Positions 1-6,706 are shown, counted from the stretch's first letter. The stretch: DNA of 7,941 nt from an uncultured Collinsella sp. (GCA_958353395.1 CATWSG010000037.1:1-7941), one strand, 5' to 3'. Made by a program: numbers and translations. Notes: generated by a model from the letters alone, not told the origin.

Positions 1-22
1 GAGCGGGGGCTCCTATCTTTTT
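1..22 (+). terminator. Possible 3' part of a terminator from a gene left of the window
   Basis: GAGC (1-4) can pair with GCTC (9-12) around GGGG, and five T residues follow at 18-22. This looks like the loop-proximal part and U-tract of an intrinsic terminator for a plus-strand gene lying to the left. The outer stem would be outside the window, so the call is tentative. Confidence 0.25.
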
Positions 23-86
23 AGTGCCCTCGGATTGGGTCATAGTGTCTGCCGTTGCCAAGACACCGGCGTTGCCTTGGTCGCAA

Positions 87-157
87 GTAGTCATTGGGGA
101 CGCTCTTTAATGACTAGTCGTTTAAGAACGCCCCTTAAGAATGACCCCAATGACTAC
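87..157. repeat. Nested palindrome cluster, REP/MITE-like
   Basis: A 13-base exact inverted repeat frames the segment: GTAGTCATTGGGG (87-99) against CCCCAATGACTAC (145-157). Inside lies a near-perfect dyad centred on GACTAGTC (112-119), with flanks CTTTAAT (105-111) and GTTTAAG (120-126). A tandem similarity also occurs: TTAAGAA at 122-128 and 135-141, each followed within three bases by CCCC. The inner CCCC (131-134) and the outer CCCC (145-148) could both pair with GGGG at 96-99, giving alternative folds. No coding potential is seen. It lies past the galT terminator, so it is probably not part of that transcript. A small dispersed palindromic repeat is the best guess; a structured RNA or recombination site is possible. 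Confidence 0.6.
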
Positions 158-160
158 ACT

Positions 161-202
161 CAAAAACGGCGCCCGCCGGCTATGTTGCCGGCGGGCGCCG
201 TT
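161..202 (-). terminator. Intrinsic terminator of the galK-galT operon
   Basis: A perfect 16-base-pair, very GC-rich stem (165-180 with 187-202) closes a six-base loop, TATGTT. Read on the minus strand, the stem ends in a run of T from the A bases at 162-166. This is the classical rho-independent arrangement. It sits 46 bases beyond the galT stop codon. Read on the plus strand the following sequence is TTGTCGTG, a poor U-tract, so it mainly serves the minus strand. Confidence 0.92.
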
Positions 203-248
203 GTCGTGTAGACGCTATTTGTTGAGTGCGTGCGTTCGAGCTCGCATG

Positions 249-1877
249 CTATAGCGAGTCGATAAAGCGCTGCTGGGCGGCGCGGCCGGCTTCGTCCCAT
301 TTAAAGACGCCGGCGTTGTCGAGCACGTGGCCAAACACCACGCCGACCTCCTCGTGCAGGATGTCGATGGCGTTGTCGGCCGTAAGCTCGTCGGCGCGGC
401 GGGCAAAGACGTCCTTGGCCCATGCGGCGTGGCTGCGGCAAAGGTCGTCGCCCTCGAGCGCGCCAGCAAGGTCGTAGCTGGCATCGGCCTTGGCCGCCAG
501 CAAGTGCTCGCGGACAGCGTCGAGCTCGGGAACCAAGCGCGGCGGCAAAATGGCCAGGCCCATGACCTCGATTAGGCCGATGTTCTCCTTCTTGATGTGG
601 TGGTACTCAGCATGCGGGTGGAATACGCCCAGCGGATGCTCGTCAGTCGTGATGTTGCAGCGAAGCGCCAGGTAGGCCTCGTAGACTTCGCCGCCGGCAT
701 TGCCGCGCGAGTCGACGCGGCGGATGACGGGCGTCACGGTGTTGTGCGCCACGCCGTCGGCTGTGTGCGCGATGACGCCCACAGACTCATCGGTCCACTC
801 GCGCCAGGCGAGGATAATCTTCTCGGCGGCGTCGAGCAGCTGGGCGCGGTCGTGCGAGCGCAGTCGCAGTACCGAGAGCGGCCACTGCAACACGGTACCG
901 CTGACCTGGTCAAAGCCGGGCACGTTAAAATGCGAGACTTCGGTGGCATGCATCATGGGGAACTCGTGCGCGCCGCCCTGGAAGTGGTCGTGCGACAGAA
1001 TCGAGCCGCCCACGATGGGCAGGTCGGCGTTGGAGCCAATAAAGTAGTGCGGGAACAGGTCGACAAAGTCGAGCAGGCAGGTCAGCCCCTTGCGGTCGAC
1101 GTGCATCGGACGATGCTCGGAGCTCATGGCAATGCAGTGCTCGTTAAAGTACGCGTACGGGCTGTACTGGAAGCCCCAGCGCTCGCCGTTGAGTTGGATG
1201 GGGATAACGCGCAGATTCTGGCGGGCGGGGTGGGCGCCGCCGTCGGCTGCAGCGGAGCGTCCAGGGTAGCCCTCGTTTTCGATGCAGAGCTGGCAGGCGG
1301 GATACTTCTCGCCCGTGTTCTTGGCTGCACCTGCCGCGGCGATATCGCGCGGGTCCTTTTCGGGCTTTGACAGGTTGATAGTGATCTCCAGGTCACCCCA
1401 GTTGGTGGGGGTGCTCCATTTGATGTTGCGCGCGATGGCGGCGCGGCGCACGTAGCCGGCGTCACAGCACAGGCCGTAGAACCAGTCGGTCGCGGCGCGG
1501 GGCTCGTTGACGCCCATACGGCCGTTGAATTCCTCGTTTACAACCGAAGGTCTCGGCATGAGCACGCCCATGATGCGCATGGCGATGCGGTCGCGGCCCG
1601 ATGCCGTGTCCTCGGCGGCGCCGTTGGCAACAGCCGCCTCGGCAAGCGCGGCAAGTGTGCCTTCAAGGTCAAAGTTGGGCAGGGTATCGGGGTGCAAGAG
1701 CGAGAGTTTCTCGACCTGGAGCGCCCAGGCCATGTCGAGCGCCGGGCCCGTAGCACCGATGCACTCGAGAATGGTGTTATACGCCCAGATGCGATCGTCC
1801 TGGCCGATCATCGATCGATGGATGGCGTACTCAATTAGGTTCTGCGCGGCCTCGCGCACGTCAGTCATTACAGCCAT
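249..1877 (-). CDS. galT: UDP-glucose--hexose-1-phosphate uridylyltransferase, class II
   Basis: GalT exchanges UMP between UDP-glucose and galactose-1-phosphate, giving UDP-galactose and glucose-1-phosphate, in the cytosolic Leloir pathway. The 542-residue protein contains DLPIVGGSILSHDHFQGG at residues 285-302, an exact fit to the class II GalT signature; HDH (296-298) is the active-site HxH. CQLC at 195-198 and the NITTDEHPLG region near 408-417 also fit this family, which is about 500 residues long and unrelated in length to the roughly 350-residue E. coli class I enzyme. The chosen start at 1877 lies 10 bases after AAGGGGG (1888-1894, minus strand) and overlaps galK by 10 bases. A second ATG at 1868, overlapping the galK stop as TAATG, would give a protein three residues shorter. 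Either way the two genes are translationally coupled. Confidence 0.95.
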   Translation of the reverse strand: MAVMTDVREAAQNLIEYAIHRSMIGQDDRIWAYNTILECIGATGPALDMAWALQVEKLSLLHPDTLPNFDLEGTLAALAEAAVANGAAEDTASGRDRIAMRIMGVLMPRPSVVNEEFNGRMGVNEPRAATDWFYGLCCDAGYVRRAAIARNIKWSTPTNWGDLEITINLSKPEKDPRDIAAAGAAKNTGEKYPACQLCIENEGYPGRSAAADGGAHPARQNLRVIPIQLNGERWGFQYSPYAYFNEHCIAMSSEHRPMHVDRKGLTCLLDFVDLFPHYFIGSNADLPIVGGSILSHDHFQGGAHEFPMMHATEVSHFNVPGFDQVSGTVLQWPLSVLRLRSHDRAQLLDAAEKIILAWREWTDESVGVIAHTADGVAHNTVTPVIRRVDSRGNAGGEVYEAYLALRCNITTDEHPLGVFHPHAEYHHIKKENIGLIEVMGLAILPPRLVPELDAVREHLLAAKADASYDLAGALEGDDLCRSHAAWAKDVFARRADELTADNAIDILHEEVGVVFGHVLDNAGVFKWDEAGRAAQQRFIDSL

Positions 1878-3073
1878 GCCGCGTAAGCCCCCTTGTCAGA
1901 AATTGCGTAGTGACGGGCAGAGCCCTCGCCCAGCCAGCCGTTCATCTTGGTAATAAAGGTGTCGATCAGGTCGAGCGGCACGAAAGCCTGGATGGTGCCA
2001 CCAAAGCCGCCGCCGTGGATGCGGACGGCGCCACGGCCGTCGAGCACATGCTCGGCCAGTGCCAGGGCATACATCGAAGGCTGCTCGGAGCCCAGCTTGG
2101 CAACGACATTCTGCAGGTACATGGCAGAGCTGGCGCCGGACTCGCGCGTCAGGACCAGGAACTGATCGATGTCGCCGGCGTTCAGGGCTGCCCAGCGCTT
2201 ATCGACCAGGCCGTTTTCGTACCAGTAGTGAACGGCGCGCAGGCAGGCGCGGTCGCCCAGCTTGGCGCGCAGCTCGGGGAGCTTGGCGTCAAAGTCCGCC
2301 ACGTTTACCTCGCACAGGCGTGTCTTGCCAAACTCGGCAGCGACGTCTTGCATCTCGCGCGGAACGGCGGCGTAGTCGTCGGTGGCGGCCACGTGGTCGG
2401 CACCGACCTTAACGAGCACGAGCGCATAGCCGTGATCCTCAAAGTTGAGCTCGAGCTTCTGGGTTTTAGGCTGAGCCTGGTCCTCAAAGTCCATGTAGGC
2501 AAGGCCGCCCAGGCATACAGCGGCCTGGTCCATCAGGCCGCAGGGCTTGCCGTAATAGTTGTTCTCGGTGCGCTGGCTCATCTGGGCGAGCGCGACGGGC
2601 TCGATGGCGGGTGCGCCCCAGAGCGTCTCCATGGCGCGACCGTATGCCGCCTCGACAGCAGCAGAGCTGGAAAGGCCGCCGCCCGAGGGGACAGAGCAGG
2701 TGAAGGCGAAGTCGAAGCCCTGGGGCTCAACGCCCAGAGCGGCGATTTCGTGGGCCATGCCGCGGACGAGGCTTGCGGACGTGCCCTTCTCGGACTCCTG
2801 AACATCTAGCGTATCGAGCGTGATCTCAAAGGTGGGGTAGCCCTCATCGGCAACGCGGACCTTGTTGGTGTCGGTTGCCACGGCGATACCGTCGACGGCG
2901 ACATCGAGCGAGCCGGCGATGACGTGGCCGCCCTCGTGGTCGGTGTGGTTGCCGCTGATCTCGGAACGGCCGGGCGCGTGCACGTAGAGCACCTGGCGGT
3001 CGCCGATGGGGCCAAACTCCTCCTCGAACAGCTTGGTGAGCGTGGCGAATGTCTTTTCGTCGGGGGTGGTCAT
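1868..3073 (-). CDS. galK: Galactokinase (GHMP kinase family)
   Basis: GalK phosphorylates galactose with ATP to galactose-1-phosphate, the substrate of GalT encoded directly downstream. The 401-residue protein shows the N-terminal galactokinase region GRSEISGNHTDHEGG (35-49), the GHMP ATP loop SVPSGGGLSSSAA (127-139), CGLMDQ with the likely catalytic Asp182 (178-183), and the C-terminal HGGGFGG (353-359). The N-terminal signature differs from the usual GRVNLIGEHTDY form: Asn42 replaces the sugar-contacting Glu, and His46 replaces Tyr. I recall similar variants in clostridial and coriobacterial proteins annotated as galactokinase, so pairing with galT keeps the call. The frame is open upstream to an ATG at 3160, but the start at 3073 has AAAGGA five bases ahead (3079-3084) and gives a normal N terminus. 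The candidate promoter and operators lie upstream. Confidence 0.93.
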   Translation of the reverse strand: MTTPDEKTFATLTKLFEEEFGPIGDRQVLYVHAPGRSEISGNHTDHEGGHVIAGSLDVAVDGIAVATDTNKVRVADEGYPTFEITLDTLDVQESEKGTSASLVRGMAHEIAALGVEPQGFDFAFTCSVPSGGGLSSSAAVEAAYGRAMETLWGAPAIEPVALAQMSQRTENNYYGKPCGLMDQAAVCLGGLAYMDFEDQAQPKTQKLELNFEDHGYALVLVKVGADHVAATDDYAAVPREMQDVAAEFGKTRLCEVNVADFDAKLPELRAKLGDRACLRAVHYWYENGLVDKRWAALNAGDIDQFLVLTRESGASSAMYLQNVVAKLGSEQPSMYALALAEHVLDGRGAVRIHGGGFGGTIQAFVPLDLIDTFITKMNGWLGEGSARHYAISDKGAYAAWL

Positions 3074-3113
3074 GGGAGTCCTTTCCTTGGCGCGCACGGG
3101 TGGGTTTTGCGTC

Positions 3114-3131
3114 GTTATGAGTACGTTAACA
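3114..3131 (+). promoter_or_regulatory. Candidate LacI-family operator O1 (galK leader)
   Basis: This site contains GAGTACGTTAACA (3119-3131). The whole 18-base block recurs exactly as an inverted copy at 3182-3199. The CG centre (3124-3125) flanked by TTAAC on one side and a partly matching half on the other resembles the CG-centred dyads bound by LacI-family proteins. It would lie about 20-32 bases downstream of the proposed galK transcription start, where binding would block RNA polymerase. Confidence 0.65.
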
Positions 3132-3158
3132 ACTTGAAGCGGCATGAACCAAGTGTTC

Positions 3159-3187
3159 ACAATACCGCACGTTACGGGCTATGTTAA
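3159..3187 (-). promoter_or_regulatory. Candidate galK promoter
   Basis: On the minus strand, TTAACA (3182-3187; five of six consensus bases) is followed after 17 bases by TATTGT (3159-3164; four of six). Transcription would begin near 3151, about 78 bases before the galK start. The -35 box lies inside operator copy O2, which fits repression by the neighbouring LacI-type protein. The -10 box is only moderate, so another position is possible. Confidence 0.4.
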
Positions 3188-3199
3188 CGTACTCATAAC
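3182..3199 (-). promoter_or_regulatory. Candidate LacI-family operator O2 (inverted copy)
   Basis: This is the exact reverse complement of the 18-base block at 3114-3131. Its core is TGTTAACGTACTC (3182-3194). CG centres of O1 and O2 are 64 bases apart, close to six helical turns, a spacing that could allow looping between two bound dimers. The site covers the proposed galK -35 box. Confidence 0.65.
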
Positions 3200-3248
3200 A
3201 CATCGCTTGTCACTTTTTGAGAATCTGGTAATCGGTAGAAATTCAGCC

Positions 3249-3278
3249 GTGAACGGTACTGCCGTATGGACTTATAAA
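3249..3278 (+). promoter_or_regulatory. Weak candidate promoter of the lacI-type gene
   Basis: TATAAA (3273-3278; five of six consensus bases) is a reasonable -10 box in a locally AT-rich stretch. The sequence GTGAAC (3249-3254), 18 bases upstream, is a poor -35 box. Initiation would be near 3285, placing operator copy O3 about 20-33 bases downstream, the same geometry as O1 has to galK. This supports autoregulation but is inference. Confidence 0.3.
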
Positions 3279-3305
3279 GCAGAAGAGATGCAGATAGAAA
3301 AAGTA

Positions 3306-3318
3306 GAGTACGTTAACA
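3306..3318 (+). promoter_or_regulatory. Candidate LacI-family operator O3 (upstream of lacI gene)
   Basis: This is a third copy of GAGTACGTTAACA, 123 bases from O2 measured between CG centres and 93 bases ahead of the regulator start codon. Its flanks do not match the other two copies, so the 13-base core marks the conserved element. Its position suggests that the regulator controls its own expression. Confidence 0.6.
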
Positions 3319-3411
3319 TGCGTCCGACGATAGCGGGCCTCGGCGCGGGATGTATTTCTGCCCGGGCCGGCATTCACGCTATTCAGATCTCGCAAGGGTG
3401 AAGGTGATCCT

Positions 3412-4443
3412 GTGGCAAGGCGCCCGTCCAACGATACAGGTACGCGTCCGGTCTCCATGGCCGACGTCGCCCGCGCTGCCGGCGTTTCGCAGCAGACGGT
3501 TTCGCGCGTCGCCAACGGCTTGCCTAACGTTAACGAGCAGACGCGCCAGCGCGTACAGGCCGCTATGCAAAAGCTCGGCTTTCGTCCGAGTTATGCCGGT
3601 CGCTCGCTGCGCGACGGCCGTTATCATTCGGTCGGCCTGTGCGTCAACGATGTCACCAAGTTCGGCAACCTCTCAATGATCGACGGCATCGCCAGCGCTG
3701 CTCGCGAGCATAATTGCGCCATCACGCTGGTCGAGATGTCCAAGACCGAGGAGTTTTCGCTTGCCGAGGCCACGCGTCGTATGGCCGCATTGCCGGTGGA
3801 CGGCATCATTATCGGCATGAGTCGCATGGCGCCCGATTTTGAGACGTTTGATCCACTGCCGGGCATTGGCACGGTCATCGTTACCATGTACGCGCACCCG
3901 CGGGTGACCACGGTCGATTCCGACCATTACGGCTGCTCGCTATTGCTTATGGATCACCTGTTTGAGCTAGGGCACGAGCAGATTCGCTATATTGGCGGCC
4001 CGTCATTCTCGGTCGACGAGCAATTTCGTCGCGCCGGTTGGCAGGATGCACTCGAGCGTAAACACATCGAGCCGGCAGAGCCGCTCGAGGGCGACTGGTC
4101 TGCCAACAGCGGCTACGAGGCCGGCAGGTACCTGGCCGAGCACGATCGCACCATGACGGCGATTTACGCGGCAAACGACCAGATGGCAAATGGCGCGATT
4201 GCAGCGCTGCGCGATAGCGGTCTGCGCGTGCCCGAGGACGTGAGCGTGGTGGGCGTCGACGATTCGCTCGATGATTTTGTGGCACACAACGAGCTCACGA
4301 CCGTTCGATTCGATTTGCATCAGCGTGGACGCGAGGTGTTCGAGCACGCGGTTCCCAAGGCGGGGGCAACGGACAAAACCGTTGCCATTCGTATTCCCGG
4401 CCAGCTTATCGTTCGACATACCACGGCAGCTCCGCGCACATAG
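3412..4443 (+). CDS. LacI-family transcriptional regulator, probable galactose-operon repressor
   Basis: The 343-residue protein has the family layout: an N-terminal helix-turn-helix (VSMADVARAAGVSQQTVSRV, about 14-33), a hinge helix (RPSYAGRSLRDGR, 58-70) and a periplasmic-binding-protein-like effector domain, with NDQMANGAIAAL and PEDVSVVGVDD typical of the C-terminal lobe. Gln27 and Gln28 begin the recognition helix and should set operator preference. The start is GTG at 3412, with AAGGTG five bases ahead; the next in-frame candidate, Met16, would cut into the DNA-binding domain. The gene is divergent from galK, and three repeats of a CG-centred motif lie between them. Control of galKT, probably released by a galactose-derived sugar, is inferred from this placement. 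No convincing terminator follows, so some read-through into the next gene is possible. Confidence 0.92.
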   Translation: MARRPSNDTGTRPVSMADVARAAGVSQQTVSRVANGLPNVNEQTRQRVQAAMQKLGFRPSYAGRSLRDGRYHSVGLCVNDVTKFGNLSMIDGIASAAREHNCAITLVEMSKTEEFSLAEATRRMAALPVDGIIIGMSRMAPDFETFDPLPGIGTVIVTMYAHPRVTTVDSDHYGCSLLLMDHLFELGHEQIRYIGGPSFSVDEQFRRAGWQDALERKHIEPAEPLEGDWSANSGYEAGRYLAEHDRTMTAIYAANDQMANGAIAALRDSGLRVPEDVSVVGVDDSLDDFVAHNELTTVRFDLHQRGREVFEHAVPKAGATDKTVAIRIPGQLIVRHTTAAPRT

Positions 4444-4503
4444 TTTTTGCAGGTCAATGGCGATATATTCCGCCTCAATAACAATCGATAAGGATGCTGG
4501 CAG

Positions 4504-4517
4504 ATAGCCGTGGCTAT
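4504..4517. repeat. Small palindrome ahead of the flavodiiron gene
   Basis: ATAGCC (4504-4509) and GGCTAT (4512-4517) form perfect six-base arms around GT. The dyad ends 12 bases before the proposed -10 box, around the -35 region, where no good -35 box is present. It could bind a regulator, but a dyad this short can arise by chance. Confidence 0.35.
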
Positions 4518-4526
4518 GAAGACGAG

Positions 4527-4535
4527 TGCTATGAT
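4527..4535 (+). promoter_or_regulatory. Extended -10 promoter of the flavodiiron gene
   Basis: TGCTATGAT contains the TGn extension (4527-4529) and a five-of-six -10 box, TATGAT (4530-4535). No strong -35 box is present, as is common for extended -10 promoters. Transcription would start near 4542, giving a leader of about 30 bases that carries the AGGAGG ribosome binding site at 4558-4563. Confidence 0.5.
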
Positions 4536-4556
4536 AGACGGGCTCTTTTGTCTATC
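4533..4556. repeat. Inverted repeat at promoter and start of the fprA leader
   Basis: GATAGAC (4533-4539) and GTCTATC (4550-4556) are exact seven-base arms separated by ten bases. The left arm overlaps the -10 box and the right arm ends two bases before the ribosome binding site. As DNA it could be an operator placed over the transcription start. An RNA hairpin is unlikely if transcription starts near 4542, because the left arm would then not be transcribed. Confidence 0.4.
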
Positions 4557-4572
4557 TAGGAGGCTTTGCCTG

Positions 4573-5733
4573 ATGGAGATCACCAAGGATATCCGCTACA
4601 TTGGCGTTAACGATCACGACATTGACCTGTTCGAGGGCCAGTACGATGTGTCCGAGAACGGCATGGCATACAACAGCTACGTTATCTTGGGCGAAAAGAT
4701 CGCTGTCGCCGATTCAGTCGACGGCGGTTTTGTTGACGAGTGGCTCGGCAACCTCGAGGCCGTGCTCGATGGCCGCACGCCCGACTACCTGATCGTCCAT
4801 CACATGGAGCCCGATCACTCCGCCGGCATCGCCGCCTTTATGGAGCGCTATCCCCAGGCGCAGATTGTTGCCAGCATGGGCGCCTTCCGTATGATGGTCA
4901 ACTACTTTGGCACCGACTTCCCCGAGCGCAAGATGGTCGTCAAAGATGGCGACGTGCTCGACCTGGGCGGCCACAGCCTAACCTTTGTCGGTGCCCCCAA
5001 TGTTCACTGGCCCGAGGTGCTCTTCTCCTACGAGTCCACCGACAAGGTGCTCTTTAGTGCCGACGGTTTTGGCAAGTTTGGCGCCAACGACATCGAGGAT
5101 CCCGAGGGCTGGGCTTGCGAAGCGCGCCGTTACTACTTTGGCATCGTCGGTAAGTTCGGCAAGTTCGTGCAGGCCGTCCTCAAGAAGGCCGCCGACCTGG
5201 ACATCCAGATTATCTGCCCGCTCCACGGCCCCGTGCTGACTGAGAACCTGGGCTACTACCTCGACACCTATAACACCTGGTCGAGCTATCAGCCCGAGGA
5301 CGAGGGTATCACGATTGCCTATGCGAGCGTGTACGGGCATCTGAAGGCTGCCGTCGAGGAGCTCACATCTGCGCTTGAGGCTCGCGGCCAGAAGGTCTCC
5401 GTCTTTGACCTGGCTCGTGACGACATGGCCGAGGCCGTTGAGGATGCGTTCCGCTACGACCGTCTGGTGCTCGCCTCCATCACCTATCAGGGCGAGATCT
5501 TCCCGTGCATGAGCACCTTCATCCATACGCTCGCCGAGCACGCCTACCAGAACCGTACGGTGGCGCTCGTCGAGGCCGGCTCTTGGGCACCCGCGGCTGC
5601 CAAGGTTATGACCAAGGAGCTCGAGGGCATGAAGGACATCACCCTGACGCAGAACAAGGTGACTGTGCTGGGCTCGCTCAACGAAGCCTCGCGCACCCAG
5701 ATCGAGGCCCTCGCCGACGAGCTGTCCAAGTAG
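4573..5733 (+). CDS. fprA: Flavodiiron protein (A-type flavoprotein, FprA/ROO family)
   Basis: Flavodiiron proteins reduce O2 to water and/or NO to N2O in the cytosol of anaerobes, usually with electrons from rubredoxin or a reduced flavoprotein. The 386-residue product has the minimal two-domain layout. The N-terminal beta-lactamase-like domain (about 1-240) carries the diiron ligands: H77, E79 and D81 in HHMEPDHS (76-83), H145 in NVHWPE, D164 in SADGFG and H218 in CPLHGP. The C-terminal flavodoxin-like domain (about 246-386) binds FMN, with YASVYGHLK (250-258) as the phosphate loop and a later SITYQGEIFPCM region. A Leu stands where a Thr is usual in that loop. No rubredoxin or flavin-reductase extension is present. 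The start at 4573 has AGGAGG nine bases ahead; the open frame back to 4510 would cross that ribosome site and the promoter, so it is not used. Confidence 0.94.
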   Translation: MEITKDIRYIGVNDHDIDLFEGQYDVSENGMAYNSYVILGEKIAVADSVDGGFVDEWLGNLEAVLDGRTPDYLIVHHMEPDHSAGIAAFMERYPQAQIVASMGAFRMMVNYFGTDFPERKMVVKDGDVLDLGGHSLTFVGAPNVHWPEVLFSYESTDKVLFSADGFGKFGANDIEDPEGWACEARRYYFGIVGKFGKFVQAVLKKAADLDIQIICPLHGPVLTENLGYYLDTYNTWSSYQPEDEGITIAYASVYGHLKAAVEELTSALEARGQKVSVFDLARDDMAEAVEDAFRYDRLVLASITYQGEIFPCMSTFIHTLAEHAYQNRTVALVEAGSWAPAAAKVMTKELEGMKDITLTQNKVTVLGSLNEASRTQIEALADELSK

Positions 5734-5765
5734 CGACACGCTCACTTTTGACGCTCAGCCATCAC

Positions 5766-5809
5766 AACCACCACAAAGGGGACAGGCACCTTTGTGGTGG
5801 TTTTTGTTT
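5766..5809 (+). terminator. Intrinsic terminator of the flavodiiron gene
   Basis: A 14-base-pair stem (5766-5779 with 5789-5802) encloses a nine-base loop and is followed by TTTGTTT. It lies 32 bases after the fprA stop and ends against the stop codon of the convergent DeoR gene. Read on the minus strand it lacks a U-tract, so it is a poor terminator for deoR. The loop region GGGGACAGGCACC resembles cores I recall from REP-type repeats, so this terminator may derive from a dispersed repeat. Confidence 0.85.
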
Positions 5810-6611
5810 AAGCGCCGGCGATGATGAGGGCTGGACGTGCGCTGTCGGTGGCCTCGGCGATTGAGGTGGCGACGGCATGATCGGGGTCACGGTCCATCAC
5901 GATGGTGTCGACATCAGTCAGTTCGGCAAAGCGGTACATGCCGCGTCCGTTAACCTTGCTAGCGTCCATGAGGGCGACGCTTTGATGGGCTCCGGCGATC
6001 ATAGCTGTTTTGGTCTCGGCCATCTGGGGAAAGTCGGTCGTAAAGCCGCAGCCGGGAACAAAAGCGCCAGGGCACATGACGGCAAGATCGGCGTGGACCA
6101 TTTGGAGAGCCTGCATGGTAAGTGGGCCGTACAGATAGCGATGACCTTTGCGCAGTGCCCCGCCCAGCATGACGACATCGACCGAGGGCATGCTCTCGTC
6201 AATATAATCGGCGATGGTAATGTCGGCCGTGATAACGGTGATGCCGTCGCGCTGATCAAGGAGCCGGACGAACTCGAGCGCCGTGGTGCCCGAGTCGACG
6301 AGCAGCGTGTCGCCGTCATTGACGAGCTCGATGGCGCTTTGCGCGATGGCCTGCTTGGCGGCGACGTTGACATTGATGCGGCGATCCTGCGTGGAGACGG
6401 TCAGGCGCTTGTGAAGCGAAACGGCACCACCATGTGTGCGGCGCAGCTTGCCTGCTTCGGCGAGCGCGTCCAGGTCGGCGCGGGCGGTGACGGAGGACAC
6501 GCCAAAGGTCTGGGCGATTTCTGCTACCTGCACCGAGGCATTATGCTCGAGCATTTCCATGATGGCGGTACGGCGTTCGTCGGCAAAAGCACGGTTGGTA
6601 GCTTGGGCCAT
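5808..6611 (-). CDS. DeoR-family transcriptional regulator
   Basis: The 267-residue protein has a DeoR-type N-terminal winged helix-turn-helix (ADERRTAIMEML at 10-21; VAEIAQTFGVSSVTARADLDAL at 29-50) ending in the RRTHGGA wing (57-63). A sugar-phosphate-sensing domain follows, with VDSGTT (105-110), LGGALR (149-154) and MDASK (215-219) as its effector-site landmarks. Members usually repress sugar-catabolic genes and are released by a phosphorylated sugar. The start at 6611 has GGAG five bases ahead (6617-6620). An in-frame ATG at 6668 would add 19 residues but has no good ribosome site. The gene is divergent from the aldolase gene, which is its most likely target; the effector is plausibly fructose- or tagatose-type sugar phosphate, by inference. 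It converges on fprA, with no strong terminator of its own visible. Confidence 0.92.
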   Translation of the reverse strand: MAQATNRAFADERRTAIMEMLEHNASVQVAEIAQTFGVSSVTARADLDALAEAGKLRRTHGGAVSLHKRLTVSTQDRRINVNVAAKQAIAQSAIELVNDGDTLLVDSGTTALEFVRLLDQRDGITVITADITIADYIDESMPSVDVVMLGGALRKGHRYLYGPLTMQALQMVHADLAVMCPGAFVPGCGFTTDFPQMAETKTAMIAGAHQSVALMDASKVNGRGMYRFAELTDVDTIVMDRDPDHAVATSIAEATDSARPALIIAGA

Positions 6612-6706
6612 GTCTGCTCCATTCTCAGCTAAATTTGCAGGAATTGTGTTGACTCTATTTTCGTTCATTTTCTTTTTGAGTAAGAGAACACCTTTCGATT
6701 ACTTAT

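Noticed and set aside
45..66. GTGTCT / AGACAC inverted repeat with a ten-base loop
   Set aside because: The stem is only six bases, with no U-tract on either strand. It is too weak to call a terminator or operator.
1910..2809. Long plus-strand open frame of 299 codons opposite galK
   Set aside because: It lies wholly antisense to a clear galactokinase and its translation has no recognisable domain. It is a by-product of high-GC codon bias.
3074..3160. N-terminal extension of galK to an ATG at 3160
   Set aside because: It would run through the proposed promoter, operator O1 and the ribosome site at 3079-3084. The added residues do not look like galactokinase.
3524..3540. CTAACGTTAACG inside the lacI-type gene as a fourth operator
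   Set aside because: It contains the TTAAC core but not GAGTACGTTAACA, and it encodes an ordinary post-HTH stretch (PNVNE). Coincidence is likely, though its closer dyad symmetry was noted.
4978..5745. 255-codon minus-strand frame opposite fprA
   Set aside because: It is antisense to a gene with all diiron ligands, and its product resembles no family that I recognise.
5877..6632. 251-codon plus-strand frame opposite the DeoR gene
   Set aside because: It is a shadow frame of a clear DeoR-family regulator, with no ribosome site or domain seen.
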